Shown here: positions 1 to 8,464 of the stretch, piece after piece
Numbering within the stretch: position 1 is the stretch's first letter
How the letters are laid out: the number at the start of each line of letters is the position of its first letter
NCBI GenBank assembly: GCA_964568075.1
Contig: CAZMOM010000011.1
Location: 23,752-87,751 of the forward strand
Length of the DNA stretch: 64,000 nt
Source: MnTg04 sp964568075
Lineage (GTDB): Bacteria > Pseudomonadota > Gammaproteobacteria > Steroidobacterales > MnTg04
Direction: 5' to 3'
Notes under the pieces: model-generated
Databases searched by the model: none
Told to the model about the DNA's origin: nothing
The model's input: the letters and a program-made list of their open reading frames with translations, nothing else
Made by a program: the position numbers and the translations under genes

Positions 1-122
1 GAAGTTGCGCCGTTAGTGGTTCAGTCCACGCTTTGTTTTCGTGAATTACGTAAATTTTTGGCATCGGTAAATGCTACTACACCAGTAAACTCGTTGCGGA
101 AGGTTCCGGGATCGGCCGCTGC

Positions 123-272
123 TTACCAGCGCAGCGTGAATATCGACGGAGTCGACGTGGTACCGGAGTGACCGTGGTTCTGATGACGACGATGCATCCG
201 CCTGGCCTGCGCTTCTTCCCGCGTTGCCCGATTTTCACCGGTGGTCCGGGTTTTCGCCTGGTAACGGCTCAT
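123..272 (-). CDS. small basic protein, 49 aa, unknown function
   Basis: A 49-codon frame starts with ATG at 272 and stops with TAA at 123-125. Its main support is a near-perfect Shine-Dalgarno (AAGGAGGAG) a few bases upstream of the ATG. The product is rich in Arg, His, Thr and Gln (MSRYQAKTRT at the start, a His/Arg run RRMHRRHQNH in the middle), with no signal peptide or membrane segment, and would be strongly positively charged. It faces away from the LysR stub at 387, the arrangement usual for a LysR target gene. I do not recognise a family; a nucleic-acid-binding role is only a guess from charge. Confidence 0.5.
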   Translation of the reverse strand: MSRYQAKTRTTGENRATREEAQARRMHRRHQNHGHSGTTSTPSIFTLRW

Positions 273-386
273 AGCTTCTCCTCCTTAAAAGATGTGCATC
301 TGAATCATGGGAGTAATAGTAAGACCTCTGTAAAACAATAAAAATCGATATAATTTCATCTCTTAATGTGAGGATAATTCACAGCT

Positions 387-443
387 ATGAAGCGACTGCC
401 TCCATTGAATGCACTGCGGGTCATTGAAACCGCCGCATATTAG
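387..443 (+). pseudogene. LysR-family regulator remnant (N-terminal stub)
   Basis: ATG at 387 opens 18 codons that read MKRLPPLNALRVIETAAY and then TAG. This is the start of a GcvA-type LysR regulator, whose helix-turn-helix normally continues with ...ETAARHLSF. The match ends abruptly after ETAA, and nothing resembling the rest of a LysR protein follows in any frame, so the gene was cut by a deletion or rearrangement. It diverges from the small gene at 123-272, with about 114 bp between the two starts. Confidence 0.6.
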
Positions 444-678
444 TGAGCGGCGCTAACGAGACCAAAAGCCAGCACAGGAATAGGTCTGTGAGCGAAAGAG
501 GTATCGCTGTACCTGGATCAAACAGGGGTGGCGGAAGGAAACCGGCGTGCGGCGCCCATAAAATCCGATTCTAATCTCTACTTACGACCCGAAGCAGACA
601 CCCCAGACCGCCCGAATAGGACAGATTATGTTAACTGCTAAGCGAAATCTACGACCTTGTACTAGGCTTGAGAAGTAA
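444..678. other. intergenic region without a recognisable gene
   Basis: This stretch lies between the LysR stub and the riboswitch. All frames are broken by stops or give no recognisable protein. It probably holds the breakpoint that truncated the LysR gene and the promoter of the riboswitch transcript, but I cannot pick out a convincing -35/-10 pair. Confidence 0.4.
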
Positions 679-790
679 CAATAACAAAGCCAAACCCGCC
701 GAAAGACGGGGACGGAAAGCCACGGGTCCTCGCTTCCTCCGAGAAGCCAAGAAAAGACTCGCCGAAGGACTCAGGATCATGGCTGCCATG
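679..790 (+). ncRNA. probable cyclic-di-GMP-I (GEMM-I) riboswitch
   Basis: The region carries the ordered core of the GEMM-I aptamer. AAGCCAAACC is followed by a hairpin CCCGCC-GAAA-GACGGG with a GAAA tetraloop. Next comes GGACGGAAAGCC (consensus GGGACGCAAAGCC, the tetraloop-receptor strand), then a variable P3 arm opened by ACGGGTCC and closed by GGATCATGGCTGCC. The short outer helix AGCC/GGCT brackets the aptamer. It lies about 35 nt upstream of the ATG at 826, with a small hairpin (GGTGTCAACACC, 800-811) and the RBS AAAGGGGAAA between. By family knowledge it binds c-di-GMP; here it would control the secreted GlcG/HbpS-like protein. One base of the receptor strand (GACGG for GACGC) departs from consensus. 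Confidence 0.68.
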
Positions 791-825
791 TAATTTCCTG
801 GTGTCAACACCAAAGGGGAAACGAT

Positions 826-1668
826 ATGATTACGTACAAGATCTCCCATGTAACGACGGCAGGCGTATTGTTTCTTGCCGTCTTTTCGCTTAGTCCGGCG
901 TTTGCAGACCCTCAAGGTGGGAAGTGTGCCGGTTTACCCGATCACGCTACGCTGACGAACGCACTCAAGGCTGTGGTGGGCTCGGGAAATACGGGCCTCG
1001 CCAACGATATGTGGGCCACTGTGGTAAACCGTGATGGTCAAGTGTGTGTCGTCACGTTTTCCGGTGCAGATCGGGGTGCGCAATGGCCAGGCAGCCGCGT
1101 GATCTCGGCACAGAAGGCGAATACCGCCAACGCGTTCAGCCTGCCCGCGGGGGCGGGAGGGGTTCCGGGGCTGGCGTTGTCGACGGCGAATCTCTGGGCC
1201 GCCACCCAGCCCGGCGCCAGTCTTTTCGGCTTGCAGTTCAGCAATCCTGTCGACACCGCAGTGGCATATGGTGGTTCCTCACACGAAGGCGGGAACGCGA
1301 GCGCCTACGGCATGCCTAATGATCCTTTGGTCGGGCGATTTGTCGGCGGCGTCAACGTTTTCGGTGGAGGCCTGGGCCTGTACGATGCCGACGGTCGTCT
1401 GCTTGGAGGCTTGGGGCTCAGCGGTGATACGTCTTGCTCGGATCACAATCAAGCCTGGAAAGTCCGCGATGGGCTGGGACTGGACAACGTCCCTGCCGGT
1501 CTGAGCGGCCCCGGGGGTGACAACATCATCTTCGACCTGGTGGATGATTTCGGTGGCAACCCGGAGAGCCCAAGCGGCTTCGGACATCCCACCTGTCTCG
1601 ATGATGCGGGCGAGAAAGCGGCAGCAGCAGATTTACCGGTGCAATTCCCGATCGGCCCCAATCCGTAG
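826..1668 (+). CDS. secreted GlcG/HbpS-like heme-binding-type protein
   Basis: The 280-residue product has a signal peptide (hydrophobic segment around 13-24, cleavage after SPAFA) followed by a GlcG/HbpS/PduO-like (DUF336) domain: an N-terminal helix like LTNALKAVV, a strand NRDGQVCVV, the 'SRVISAQKANTANAFSLP' type segment, and a glycine-rich GGVNVFGGGLGLY stretch typical of the family. Members bind heme or act as extracytoplasmic sensors or accessory proteins; the actual ligand here is unknown. The mature form has three or four Cys, so disulfides are possible. The start is fixed by the RBS AAAGGGGAAA. A c-di-GMP riboswitch precedes it and a hairpin terminator follows at 1693, so it looks monocistronic and second-messenger controlled. 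Confidence 0.8.
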   Translation: MITYKISHVTTAGVLFLAVFSLSPAFADPQGGKCAGLPDHATLTNALKAVVGSGNTGLANDMWATVVNRDGQVCVVTFSGADRGAQWPGSRVISAQKANTANAFSLPAGAGGVPGLALSTANLWAATQPGASLFGLQFSNPVDTAVAYGGSSHEGGNASAYGMPNDPLVGRFVGGVNVFGGGLGLYDADGRLLGGLGLSGDTSCSDHNQAWKVRDGLGLDNVPAGLSGPGGDNIIFDLVDDFGGNPESPSGFGHPTCLDDAGEKAAAADLPVQFPIGPNP

Positions 1669-1692
1669 ACCCCTCGTCGAGGATCCAGAAAA

Positions 1693-1725
1693 GGCGCGCC
1701 GACGGAACTCACCGTCGGTCGCGCC
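1693..1725 (+). terminator. hairpin terminator after the GlcG/HbpS-like gene
   Basis: GGCGCGCCGACGG pairs with CCGTCGG-T-CGCGCC across a six-base loop, with one bulged T. The hairpin is very stable but is followed only by GTCTCTG, not a clean T run, so it could be a 3' stabiliser as well as a terminator. Confidence 0.5.
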
Positions 1726-2149
1726 GTCTCTGAATGTCTTTGCCGCACCGTTAGCGGATGCGCGGCTGAAGAACTGGAAACCCGATGCTGAGTTTTGATT
1801 GAAACCGTGTGACCCCCGACGCTTATCGCTGCGGAATACTATGGGCTCAGGTGTGTTGTCCGCTGGAAGCGAGCAGGGGCGCTGAAGTCCACTGGGCCAG
1901 CGTTTGGCGGACCCTAATCGTCTGTTTATCACCAGTTGACGCCGCACGGGGGGATCGAAACCCCAGCAGAGAGGATTAACGCAGGGGTTGCGTCGACCGG
2001 TTGAAACCGCAGCCGAAAGCGAACCTTCGGTGCGATCCGAATCACCCATAGCCTGTCAGGTCATATCGGTGTTAGTTTATTCGATCGGCTTACCAGAATT
2101 CGATACGCCTGGGGCCCGGCCCTTGCGAGTTCGCACTGTATTACGCCAT
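1726..2149. other. intergenic region, nothing recognised
   Basis: About 420 bp between the terminator and the Mut7-C gene. An in-frame extension of the next gene runs back to 1988 but has no RBS and unlikely composition. GGGG-ATCGAAA-CCCC at about 1950-1964 looks like a tRNA T-arm, but no acceptor or anticodon arms fit around it. Confidence 0.4.
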
Positions 2150-2944
2150 ATGAAGAATTCCACCGAGACTGCCAGGCGAAAGTCAGATGGCTGGCAACGA
2201 CGCACCACATTCCGGTTCTATGAAGAACTGAATGATTTCCTCTCGCCGGATCGGCGTAAAATCGCCTTTGACTATGCCTTCAACGGAACACCTTCGGTAA
2301 AGGACAGTATCGAAGCGATTGGCGTGCCTCACCCCGAAGTCGATTTGATTCTCGTTGATGACGTATCGGTGGGGTTCGATCATCTGTTGAACGGCGGTGA
2401 GCGCGTCGCAGTCTACCCGATGTTCGAACGCGTCGACATTTCTTCATTAACCCGCCTGCGCCCGAATCCCCTGAGGGAGCCCCGCTTCGTGCTGGATGTA
2501 CACCTCGGGAAGCTGGCCCGTTACCTGCGATTACTCGGGTTCGATGCGCTCTACGACCGCGACTATGACGATCTCACGATAGCGGCTATCTCCAAGAAGG
2601 AGCGGCGCCTTCTGCTGACCCGGGATAAGGGTTTGCTCAAACGCAATGAAGTTACCCGCGGTTATTGGCTCCGAAATATCCAACCGCGGCTACAAATCGC
2701 GGAAGTGGTGAAGGCTTTCGATCTGCACAGGGTTGTGCGTGTTTTTTCACGCTGCATGGTCTGCAATCATACCCTGGAGACCGTTGCCGAGGCTTCCGTT
2801 CGTGATGCGCTTCCAGCTGGCCTGCGCGGCCAGTTCGAGCAGCTGTCTCGGTGCCCGGGTTGTGGTCGGCTGTATTGGCCCGGCAGTCATTACGACAAGC
2901 TGGTCAATTTGGTGAGTAACTTGATCTCTGGGTACCGCCCATGA
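2150..2944 (+). CDS. Mut7-C RNase-domain protein with ubiquitin-like N-terminus
   Basis: A 264-residue cytoplasmic protein. Roughly residues 20-100 form the Mut7-C ubiquitin-like domain (TTFRFYEELNDFL, VKDSIEAIGVPHPEVDLILV). Residues 110-255 form the Mut7-C PIN-like RNase domain: FVLDVHLGKLARYLRLLGFD, acidic DRDYDDL, LLTRDKGLL, and a zinc-ribbon end with CMVC and CPGC pairs. The family is a predicted ribonuclease or RNA-processing enzyme, poorly studied in bacteria. I chose ATG 2150 because the alignable domain begins just after it; a longer frame back to 1988 has no supporting signal. The Mth938-like gene follows about 20 bp downstream, so the two are probably co-transcribed. Confidence 0.82.
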   Translation: MKNSTETARRKSDGWQRRTTFRFYEELNDFLSPDRRKIAFDYAFNGTPSVKDSIEAIGVPHPEVDLILVDDVSVGFDHLLNGGERVAVYPMFERVDISSLTRLRPNPLREPRFVLDVHLGKLARYLRLLGFDALYDRDYDDLTIAAISKKERRLLLTRDKGLLKRNEVTRGYWLRNIQPRLQIAEVVKAFDLHRVVRVFSRCMVCNHTLETVAEASVRDALPAGLRGQFEQLSRCPGCGRLYWPGSHYDKLVNLVSNLISGYRP

Positions 2945-2968
2945 GGAATACAGCGTCGAGGTAGTGTG

Positions 2969-3349
2969 ATGTCTGAACAAGAAGTTTCGTCCCCGCGTAT
3001 CAACGAACTGTCCTGGGGACGAATGGCGATCGATGGCGTTGGCACCGGTAAGGATTTCAAACTTTGGCCCGGTGGCGGCCGGGAATGGGATTGGACGGAG
3101 ACGGGTACGCATCATGTACCGGGGATACAGCCGGCCGATATCGAGGAACTTATTGCCAATGGCAGCCAGGCAATCGTGTTGACGCGGGGAATGTGGCTAA
3201 GGCTGCAGATCTGTTCGCAGACCATGAGTTTCCTGGAGGCCAAAGGCATAGCCGTGCATGTTGCGGAGACAAAAAAGGCAGCCCGGATCTATAATGATCT
3301 TGCAGCGCAGGGCGACGCGGTGGGAGGCCTCTTTCACTCCACGTGTTGA
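2969..3349 (+). CDS. Mth938-like (DUF498) domain protein
   Basis: A 126-residue cytoplasmic protein with the Mth938/AAMDC-like fold signature: INELSWGRMAIDG, FKLWPGGGREWDW, TGTHHVPGIQPADIEELI, and a late helix with VHVAETKKAARIYNDL. The biochemical function is unknown; some relatives are tied to respiratory-complex assembly. A GTG (2966) sits directly before the ATG; I use the ATG, with GAGG about 8 nt upstream. It follows the Mut7-C gene closely, probably in one transcript. A degenerate copy of the 220-bp repeat family lies just downstream. Confidence 0.75.
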   Translation: MSEQEVSSPRINELSWGRMAIDGVGTGKDFKLWPGGGREWDWTETGTHHVPGIQPADIEELIANGSQAIVLTRGMWLRLQICSQTMSFLEAKGIAVHVAETKKAARIYNDLAAQGDAVGGLFHSTC

Positions 3350-3436
3350 TAAAAGTCGCGTCGCAGCACGACATACAATTGTATAATTGACGAGGCTGCA
3401 AGAATATTTTTTTCGCCTGGCGTTGATGACGATTAA

Positions 3437-3652
3437 GATACCAGTGTTAAGTTACTAGTTATCACGTAAATTCCTTTTCGTATTGACGAATTGCTCAGCC
3501 AATTTCTAATTGAATCCGGTGAAACCTCTCGATTCTCCAAACAACGTTGCCAAACCCAACATCTGTTTCTGATAGACTTACGATGATCCGGGAGACTGGT
3601 CATTACCGGCCCGGATACTGGATCACAACTAAATAATTTAACGCCGGCACAA
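3437..3652. repeat. 220-bp TIR repeat, copy 1 (degenerate)
   Basis: This copy runs from GATACCAGTGTTAAG to TTTAACGCCGGCACA, degraded versions of the family's terminal inverted repeats (GGTGCCGGTGTTAAG / CTTAACRCCGGCACC). The internal block 'GTTGCCAAACCC..CATCTG..TCTGATAGACTT' matches copies at 19028-19245 and 21334-21553. It fills most of the gap between the Mth938-like gene and the hydrolase gene and contains no ORF. Confidence 0.6.
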
Positions 3653-3704
3653 TTTTCAGACACCGTTTTCAGAGAAATCTGATTAGATACAACCTCTAAC
3701 AGGC

Positions 3705-4532
3705 ATGCGTGGTTTGCTTACATTGTTGATAGCTGCAGCCAGTGTGTATGTTCTGCTGGCACTGATGCTGTTTTTGTTCCAGGACAGGATGGTGTTCCTG
3801 TCCAATCTTCCCGGGCGAGCCCTGACCGCTACTCCGCAAAACGCCGGATTCGACTATGAAGACGTCACGCTGGAAACCAGCGACGGGCTGAAATTGCACG
3901 GTTGGTATGTCCCCGCGGCGCAAGCACGCGGGGTCGTCCTGTTCTTGCATGGCAACGCCGGCAATATCTCCCACCGCCTCGACAGCATAGCGGTCTTCCG
4001 CGAATTGGGGCTGGACACCCTGATCATCGACTATCGTGGCTATGGGCGAAGCGAGGGAAAACCCAGTGAGCGGGGAACTTATCTCGATGCGGAGGCTGCC
4101 TGGCACTACCTGGTCGACACCCGGGGGGTGGCGGCGAACCGGATCATATTTTTTGGCCGCTCCCTGGGCGGTGCGGTCGTTGCCTGGCTTGCAACCCAAT
4201 ACAGACCGGCGGCCGTGATTATAGAATCCAGCTTCAGTTCGGCGCTGGACATGGCGCGCAAGCTCTATCCGATTATGCCGGTGCGCCTGATCACAAGGCT
4301 GGAATACCCGGTGAGCGAATACGTGAGCCGGCTGCGATGCGCGCTCCTGGTGATTCACAGCCGGGATGATGAGATCATTCCGTTTACAATGGCCGAGGCG
4401 ATTTACGATTCGGCAGCGGAGCCGAAGTCGCTGCTGGAAATCTGGGGCGACCACAACAATGGATTCCTGCTGAGCAGGGATCGCTATTTGTCAGGACTCG
4501 ATGAATTTATACAAAAAAATCTACCGCAGTGA
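3705..4532 (+). CDS. membrane-anchored alpha/beta hydrolase (Bem46/ABHD13-like)
   Basis: A 275-residue serine hydrolase anchored by one N-terminal membrane helix (about 4-24). It has the oxyanion motif HGNAGN (82-87 region), the nucleophile elbow GRSLGG, an acidic residue in SRDDEII and the catalytic His in GDHNNGF, so the triad is complete. IDYRGYGRSEGKPSE is typical of the YfhR/Bem46/ABHD13 group, whose members are thioesterases or peptidases of uncertain substrate. The start at ATG 3705 precedes the membrane helix directly. It lies about 30 bp upstream of the PCMT-like gene and may share a transcript with it. Confidence 0.85.
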   Translation: MRGLLTLLIAAASVYVLLALMLFLFQDRMVFLSNLPGRALTATPQNAGFDYEDVTLETSDGLKLHGWYVPAAQARGVVLFLHGNAGNISHRLDSIAVFRELGLDTLIIDYRGYGRSEGKPSERGTYLDAEAAWHYLVDTRGVAANRIIFFGRSLGGAVVAWLATQYRPAAVIIESSFSSALDMARKLYPIMPVRLITRLEYPVSEYVSRLRCALLVIHSRDDEIIPFTMAEAIYDSAAEPKSLLEIWGDHNNGFLLSRDRYLSGLDEFIQKNLPQ

Positions 4533-4560
4533 CGTCGCCGGACGCGAGAATCGGATTGAC

Positions 4561-5406
4561 ATGTCCGCGTCGGCATCTCCTGCAAAGCTGAAACGAGGCG
4601 ATTGCCCGCTGCTGCCTGGCGGGAAAGCGGCAGGACCGCCTGGCGATAAGGCGCGGTGGTCACCGCGGCCACACGATGTGTGCGTCGCGTTGTCGATTTT
4701 TGTGCTGCTGGCGATCTCATCTTCTGTGATTCGCGCAGACGATATGCAATATGCGCTCGATCGAGCTGCCATGGTTGCCGAGATCGAAGAGTATGTGCAG
4801 CTTACGGGAGATCGCACGGGCAGTCAGGCGTTCGACAAACGCGTGATGCAGTCCATGGCCAGTGCGCGACGTCACGAATTTGTTCCCGAAGCACAAAAGC
4901 GCTTTGCGTATGAGAATCGCCCCTTGCCGATCGGCTTTGGCCAGACCATATCGCAACCATATATCGTGGCATTGATGACCGACCTTATTGCGCCTGACAG
5001 CGACGATGTGGTTCTGGAGATCGGTACCGGTTCAGGGTACCAGGCGGCGATCCTGTCACCGCTGGTAAAAAGCGTTTACAGCATCGAAATAATTAAGCCA
5101 CTGGCAAGACAGGCCGCAGCGCGGCTGCAACGGCTTGGCTTTGACAATGTCACGACCCGTCTGGGGGATGGGTATTACGGCTGGGCCGAGCATGCCCCCT
5201 TCGATGCAATCGTGGTGACCGCTGCGGCGAGTCACGTACCGCCACCTCTGGTCAGACAACTGCGTCGTGGAGGACGCATGGTCATCCCGGTCGGTGGCCA
5301 GTTCCTGACCCAGCAACTGTTGTTGATCGAAAAGACCGAGACAGGGGAAGTGAAAACGCGGCAAGTCATTCCAGTCAGATTTGTACCGCTGACAGGCGCG
5401 CATTAG
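4561..5406 (+). CDS. pcm: PCMT-family protein-L-isoaspartate O-methyltransferase, likely exported
   Basis: The C-terminal 210 residues are a full PCMT: an AFDKRVMQSMASARRHEFVP start, GFGQTISQPYIVALMTDL, SAM-binding VLEIGTGSGYQAAIL, DAIVVTAAASHVPPPL, and GGRMVIPVG. The family repairs isoaspartate in damaged proteins using S-adenosylmethionine. Unusually, a basic region and a hydrophobic segment (VALSIFVLLAISSSVIRA, about 40-60) precede the enzyme and look like a signal peptide or anchor, which would place it in the periplasm. The start is uncertain: ATG 4501 (overlapping the hydrolase gene), ATG 4561 or GTG 4675 are all possible. Confidence 0.82.
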   Translation: MSASASPAKLKRGDCPLLPGGKAAGPPGDKARWSPRPHDVCVALSIFVLLAISSSVIRADDMQYALDRAAMVAEIEEYVQLTGDRTGSQAFDKRVMQSMASARRHEFVPEAQKRFAYENRPLPIGFGQTISQPYIVALMTDLIAPDSDDVVLEIGTGSGYQAAILSPLVKSVYSIEIIKPLARQAAARLQRLGFDNVTTRLGDGYYGWAEHAPFDAIVVTAAASHVPPPLVRQLRRGGRMVIPVGGQFLTQQLLLIEKTETGEVKTRQVIPVRFVPLTGAH

Positions 5407-5437
5407 GCGCAGTCACCCGGGGGGAACAAAGGTCGGG

Positions 5438-7888
5438 ATGAGCACTGTGAGAACACTCACTCCCCGCTTTTTGTTTTTCTCTGTATCGCTCATTTCCATG
5501 GCCGTAATCGGCTATGAAATTCTGTTGATGCGATTACTGTCGATCGTGCAGTGGCATCATTTTGCTTACATGATCATTAGCCTGGCGCTCCTTGGCTATG
5601 GGGCGAGCGGCACTTTCATTGCGTTAAGCAGGCGATTGGTCGTTCCTCATTTTGCGCTCGCTTTTAGCGTCAGCGCCGTGCTTTTCAGCATCGCCATGAT
5701 TATCTGTTTTGCGCTGGGCCAGCTCGTGCCTTTCAATGCGCTGGAGATCGTTTGGGATCCGCGTCAGCTGATCTACCTGTCGGTAATGTATCTGGTGTTC
5801 TTCGTGCCATTTTTCTTTGCGGCCAGCTGTATCGGTCTCGCTTTCACTTCTCTGAAGGAGCACATCGGCCGTATTTATTTTTTCGATCTGCTGGGCGCGG
5901 GAGCCGGAGCGCTGACGATTGTTGGGGCGCTTTTCCTTCTGTCGCCGCAAGACGCGCTGCGGTTGCTGGCGGTATTTGCGTTGGCGGCGTCGGTATTGGT
6001 GGGACGCGCGGTGGCGCCGCCGGTACGTAACCGCCTTATGCTCGCGCAGGGCAGTTTTCTTGTCGCCCTTCTGCTCGTTTTGCCACAGAATTGGCCGGAT
6101 TTTCGAATATCACAGTTCAAGGGGCAAAGCCAGGCCTTGCAGGTGGTTGATGCTCGTGTGCTGGGACAATATTCGAACCCATTGGGTCTGTTGACCGTGG
6201 TCGAGAGTCCGACCATTCCGTTTCGGGACGCACCCGGTTTAAGCCTGAACACGCAATTTGAACCTCCGGCGCAACTCGCATTATTTACCGACGGTGATGC
6301 GATGAGCGTAATTACGCGTTTCGATGGCGACCTGAATTCACTCGCGTACATGGATGATGTTACCGCCGCGCTGCCATATCGCTTGCTCGACAGGCCCAGG
6401 GTACTGGTTCTTGGCGCGGGTGGCGGCACCGACGTGTTGTTTGCTGTGTATCACGGCGCCCGTGCTATTGACGCCGTCGAACTCAATCCGCTGGTGACGA
6501 ATCTGGTAAGCGACACTTATGCCGATTTTGCCGGGCACTTATACGACGATAGCCGTGTCCATGTGTACATCGACGAGGCCCGTTCTTTCGTCACCAGGCG
6601 CGGCGCTCAATACGATCTGATACAAGTAGCGCTGCTGGATTCACTCGCGGCATCCGGAGCGGGTGTGCAGGCATTGAGTGAAAGTTATCTTTACACCGTC
6701 GAGGCCATCGAGGAATACCTGCAACATGTCGCGCCCGGAGGCATGCTCGCCGTCACGCGATGGCTCAAGGTGCCACCCCGCGATACTCTGAAGTTATTCG
6801 CCACGGTGACCGAGGCGTTAAAGCGGGAAGGAGCGACCGAGCCCGGACGGAGTATTGCTCTGATCCGGAGTTGGAATACCAGCACATTGCTGGTGAAAAA
6901 CGGAGATTTTTCCAATCAGGAAATCGAAATTATCCAGGAGTTCTGCAAATTCAACTCTTTTGATACCGCTTTTTATCCATCGATGACTGCCAGCGAGGCG
7001 AATCGGTATAACGTACTGGATCAGCCTTTCCTGTTTGAGGGTGCCACGGCGCTTTCAGGTGACGGAGCTGGTGAATTTCTTGATCGTTATAAATTTCAGA
7101 TCGAACCGGCTACGGACGACAAGCCTTATTTTTTCCATTTTTTCAAGTGGCGCACGCTGCCCGAATTGCTGTCGCTGCGTAAACGCGGTGGCGCCGGGCT
7201 GATTGAGTGGGGTTATCTCGTGCTGGTTGCCACCTTGATCCAGGCCATCCTGGCAGGCGCTGTTCTGATTCTCCTCCCGCTTTGGCTCATAAGGCGCCCC
7301 TGGCCGCGTGGCGCCGGTATACGGATGGGCACTTATTTCTTTTTTCTCGGTCTGGCTTTTCTGTTTGTGGAGATGGCGTTTATTCAGAAATTCGTTCTGT
7401 TTCTAGGCCATCCCCTGTACTCGGTTGCTGTCGTGCTGAGTGGATTCCTGGCCTTCGCCGGACTGGGCAGCGGCTATTCCCAAAGGCTGGTGCGACGCCG
7501 CAACGGTCGTCGGCTGTCGCTGGTCGTCTTTGCCGTGACCGGAATCGTGTCCGTCGCCCTGGTTTATTTATTTGTTTTACCCGAGTTGTTCGACCGTCTC
7601 ATTGGGCAGCGAGACGGAATCAAGATACTGATCGCGCTGCTCCTGATCGCCCCTTTGGCATTTTGCATGGGCATGCCGTTTCCAATCGGTCTTGGCCAGG
7701 TCGCCGACGATGAACCGGATTTCATTCCGTGGGCGTGGGGCATCAATGGCTATGCCTCGGTTGTGAGCGCATCACTGGCGACGCTTTTGGCGATCGAGTT
7801 TGGCTTTACCATGGTGATCCTGTTAGCGCTGGGATTGTATGTGTCGGCTGCCGCCGTTTTGAGTCGATGGAAAAAAAATGGAATATAG
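5438..7888 (+). CDS. integral-membrane spermidine-synthase-like protein
   Basis: An 816-residue protein with roughly seven membrane helices in the first 210 residues, a soluble spermidine-synthase-like Rossmann domain around 310-450, and about six further helices after 590. The SAM/dcSAM pocket VLVLGAGGGTDVLFA and the acidic strand DAVELNP are present, as is YDLIQVALLDS in place of the usual D-D proton-acceptor loop. Such fusions are often labelled spermidine synthase, but their substrate is not established; aminopropyl or methyl transfer at the membrane is inference. The final helices contain GMPFPIGL and WAWGINGYASV, typical of this membrane family. A REP-like hairpin starts 3 bp after the stop. 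Confidence 0.8.
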   Translation: MSTVRTLTPRFLFFSVSLISMAVIGYEILLMRLLSIVQWHHFAYMIISLALLGYGASGTFIALSRRLVVPHFALAFSVSAVLFSIAMIICFALGQLVPFNALEIVWDPRQLIYLSVMYLVFFVPFFFAASCIGLAFTSLKEHIGRIYFFDLLGAGAGALTIVGALFLLSPQDALRLLAVFALAASVLVGRAVAPPVRNRLMLAQGSFLVALLLVLPQNWPDFRISQFKGQSQALQVVDARVLGQYSNPLGLLTVVESPTIPFRDAPGLSLNTQFEPPAQLALFTDGDAMSVITRFDGDLNSLAYMDDVTAALPYRLLDRPRVLVLGAGGGTDVLFAVYHGARAIDAVELNPLVTNLVSDTYADFAGHLYDDSRVHVYIDEARSFVTRRGAQYDLIQVALLDSLAASGAGVQALSESYLYTVEAIEEYLQHVAPGGMLAVTRWLKVPPRDTLKLFATVTEALKREGATEPGRSIALIRSWNTSTLLVKNGDFSNQEIEIIQEFCKFNSFDTAFYPSMTASEANRYNVLDQPFLFEGATALSGDGAGEFLDRYKFQIEPATDDKPYFFHFFKWRTLPELLSLRKRGGAGLIEWGYLVLVATLIQAILAGAVLILLPLWLIRRPWPRGAGIRMGTYFFFLGLAFLFVEMAFIQKFVLFLGHPLYSVAVVLSGFLAFAGLGSGYSQRLVRRRNGRRLSLVVFAVTGIVSVALVYLFVLPELFDRLIGQRDGIKILIALLLIAPLAFCMGMPFPIGLGQVADDEPDFIPWAWGINGYASVVSASLATLLAIEFGFTMVILLALGLYVSAAAVLSRWKKNGI

Positions 7889-7891
7889 GGA

Positions 7892-7926
7892 ACAGACCGC
7901 GAATTCACCTGAAATCCGTGGTCTGT
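7892..7926. repeat. REP-like hairpin, copy 1
   Basis: ACAGACCGCG and CCGTGGTCTGT form an imperfect palindrome around the loop AATTCACCTGAAAT. It begins 3 bp after a stop codon and is followed by CGCCGTCTTTTTTCG, so it probably also terminates transcription of the gene at 5438. The same loop occurs in copy 3 (12547). Confidence 0.7.
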
Positions 7927-8000
7927 CGCCGTCTTTTTTCGAGGATTGATATACTGACAATATTGTCAGTTCATTACCTGCGGGGGGCTCAACAGTAGTT

Positions 8001-8426
8001 ATGAATGGGGAGAAAGCATATGAAGGCGGTTGTCTTTGTGGAGCCGTTCGATATCGGTCGACGACGTCACCGGTACGTGGTGTTATCTGTCACTGCTCGA
8101 TGTGCCGGAAGCACTCCGGCGCTCCGATCCTGGCGTTCGTACATTTTCCCCTGGAATCATTCAGTTGGTTAAAGGAGAAGCCAGCTCGATATCGGTCATC
8201 GCGATTCGCTGAACGTGGCTTTTGTCCTACGTGTGGCAGTACAGTTACGATGCACGAGGAGATTCTTGCTGATCGAGTTCAAATAGCTGTGGGGAGCCTC
8301 GACGAGCCTGAAAGAGTCAGGCTGGATGACCACGTTTGGACCAAGGATCGGATCGAGTGGTTTGAGGTCAGCGACGATCTTCCAAGGTTTCCGACAAGTA
8401 GCGACGCTGTTGATACCAAGGCTTAA
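8001..8426 (+). CDS. GFA-family (glutathione-dependent formaldehyde-activating-like) protein
   Basis: A 141-residue soluble protein with the GFA/CENP-V zinc fold: GGCLCGAVRY near residue 10, ICHCSMCRKHSGAP (29-42), and GFCPTCGSTV (72-81), giving the usual CxC, CxxC and CxxC zinc ligands. Formaldehyde activation is not shown for most members; treat it as a zinc protein of unknown substrate. It is one of three GFA paralogues in the window (also 32782 and 51666). It may share a transcript with the small gene at 8465, 38 bp on. Confidence 0.85.
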   Translation: MNGEKAYEGGCLCGAVRYRSTTSPVRGVICHCSMCRKHSGAPILAFVHFPLESFSWLKEKPARYRSSRFAERGFCPTCGSTVTMHEEILADRVQIAVGSLDEPERVRLDDHVWTKDRIEWFEVSDDLPRFPTSSDAVDTKA

Positions 8427-8464
8427 AACGAGGAACCAATATCGAACGGTCAGAGGACTAAGTC

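Noticed and set aside
1940..1975. tRNA-like T-arm (GGGG-ATCGAAA-CCCC)
   Set aside because: No acceptor, D or anticodon arms can be folded around it, so it is most likely a chance hairpin.
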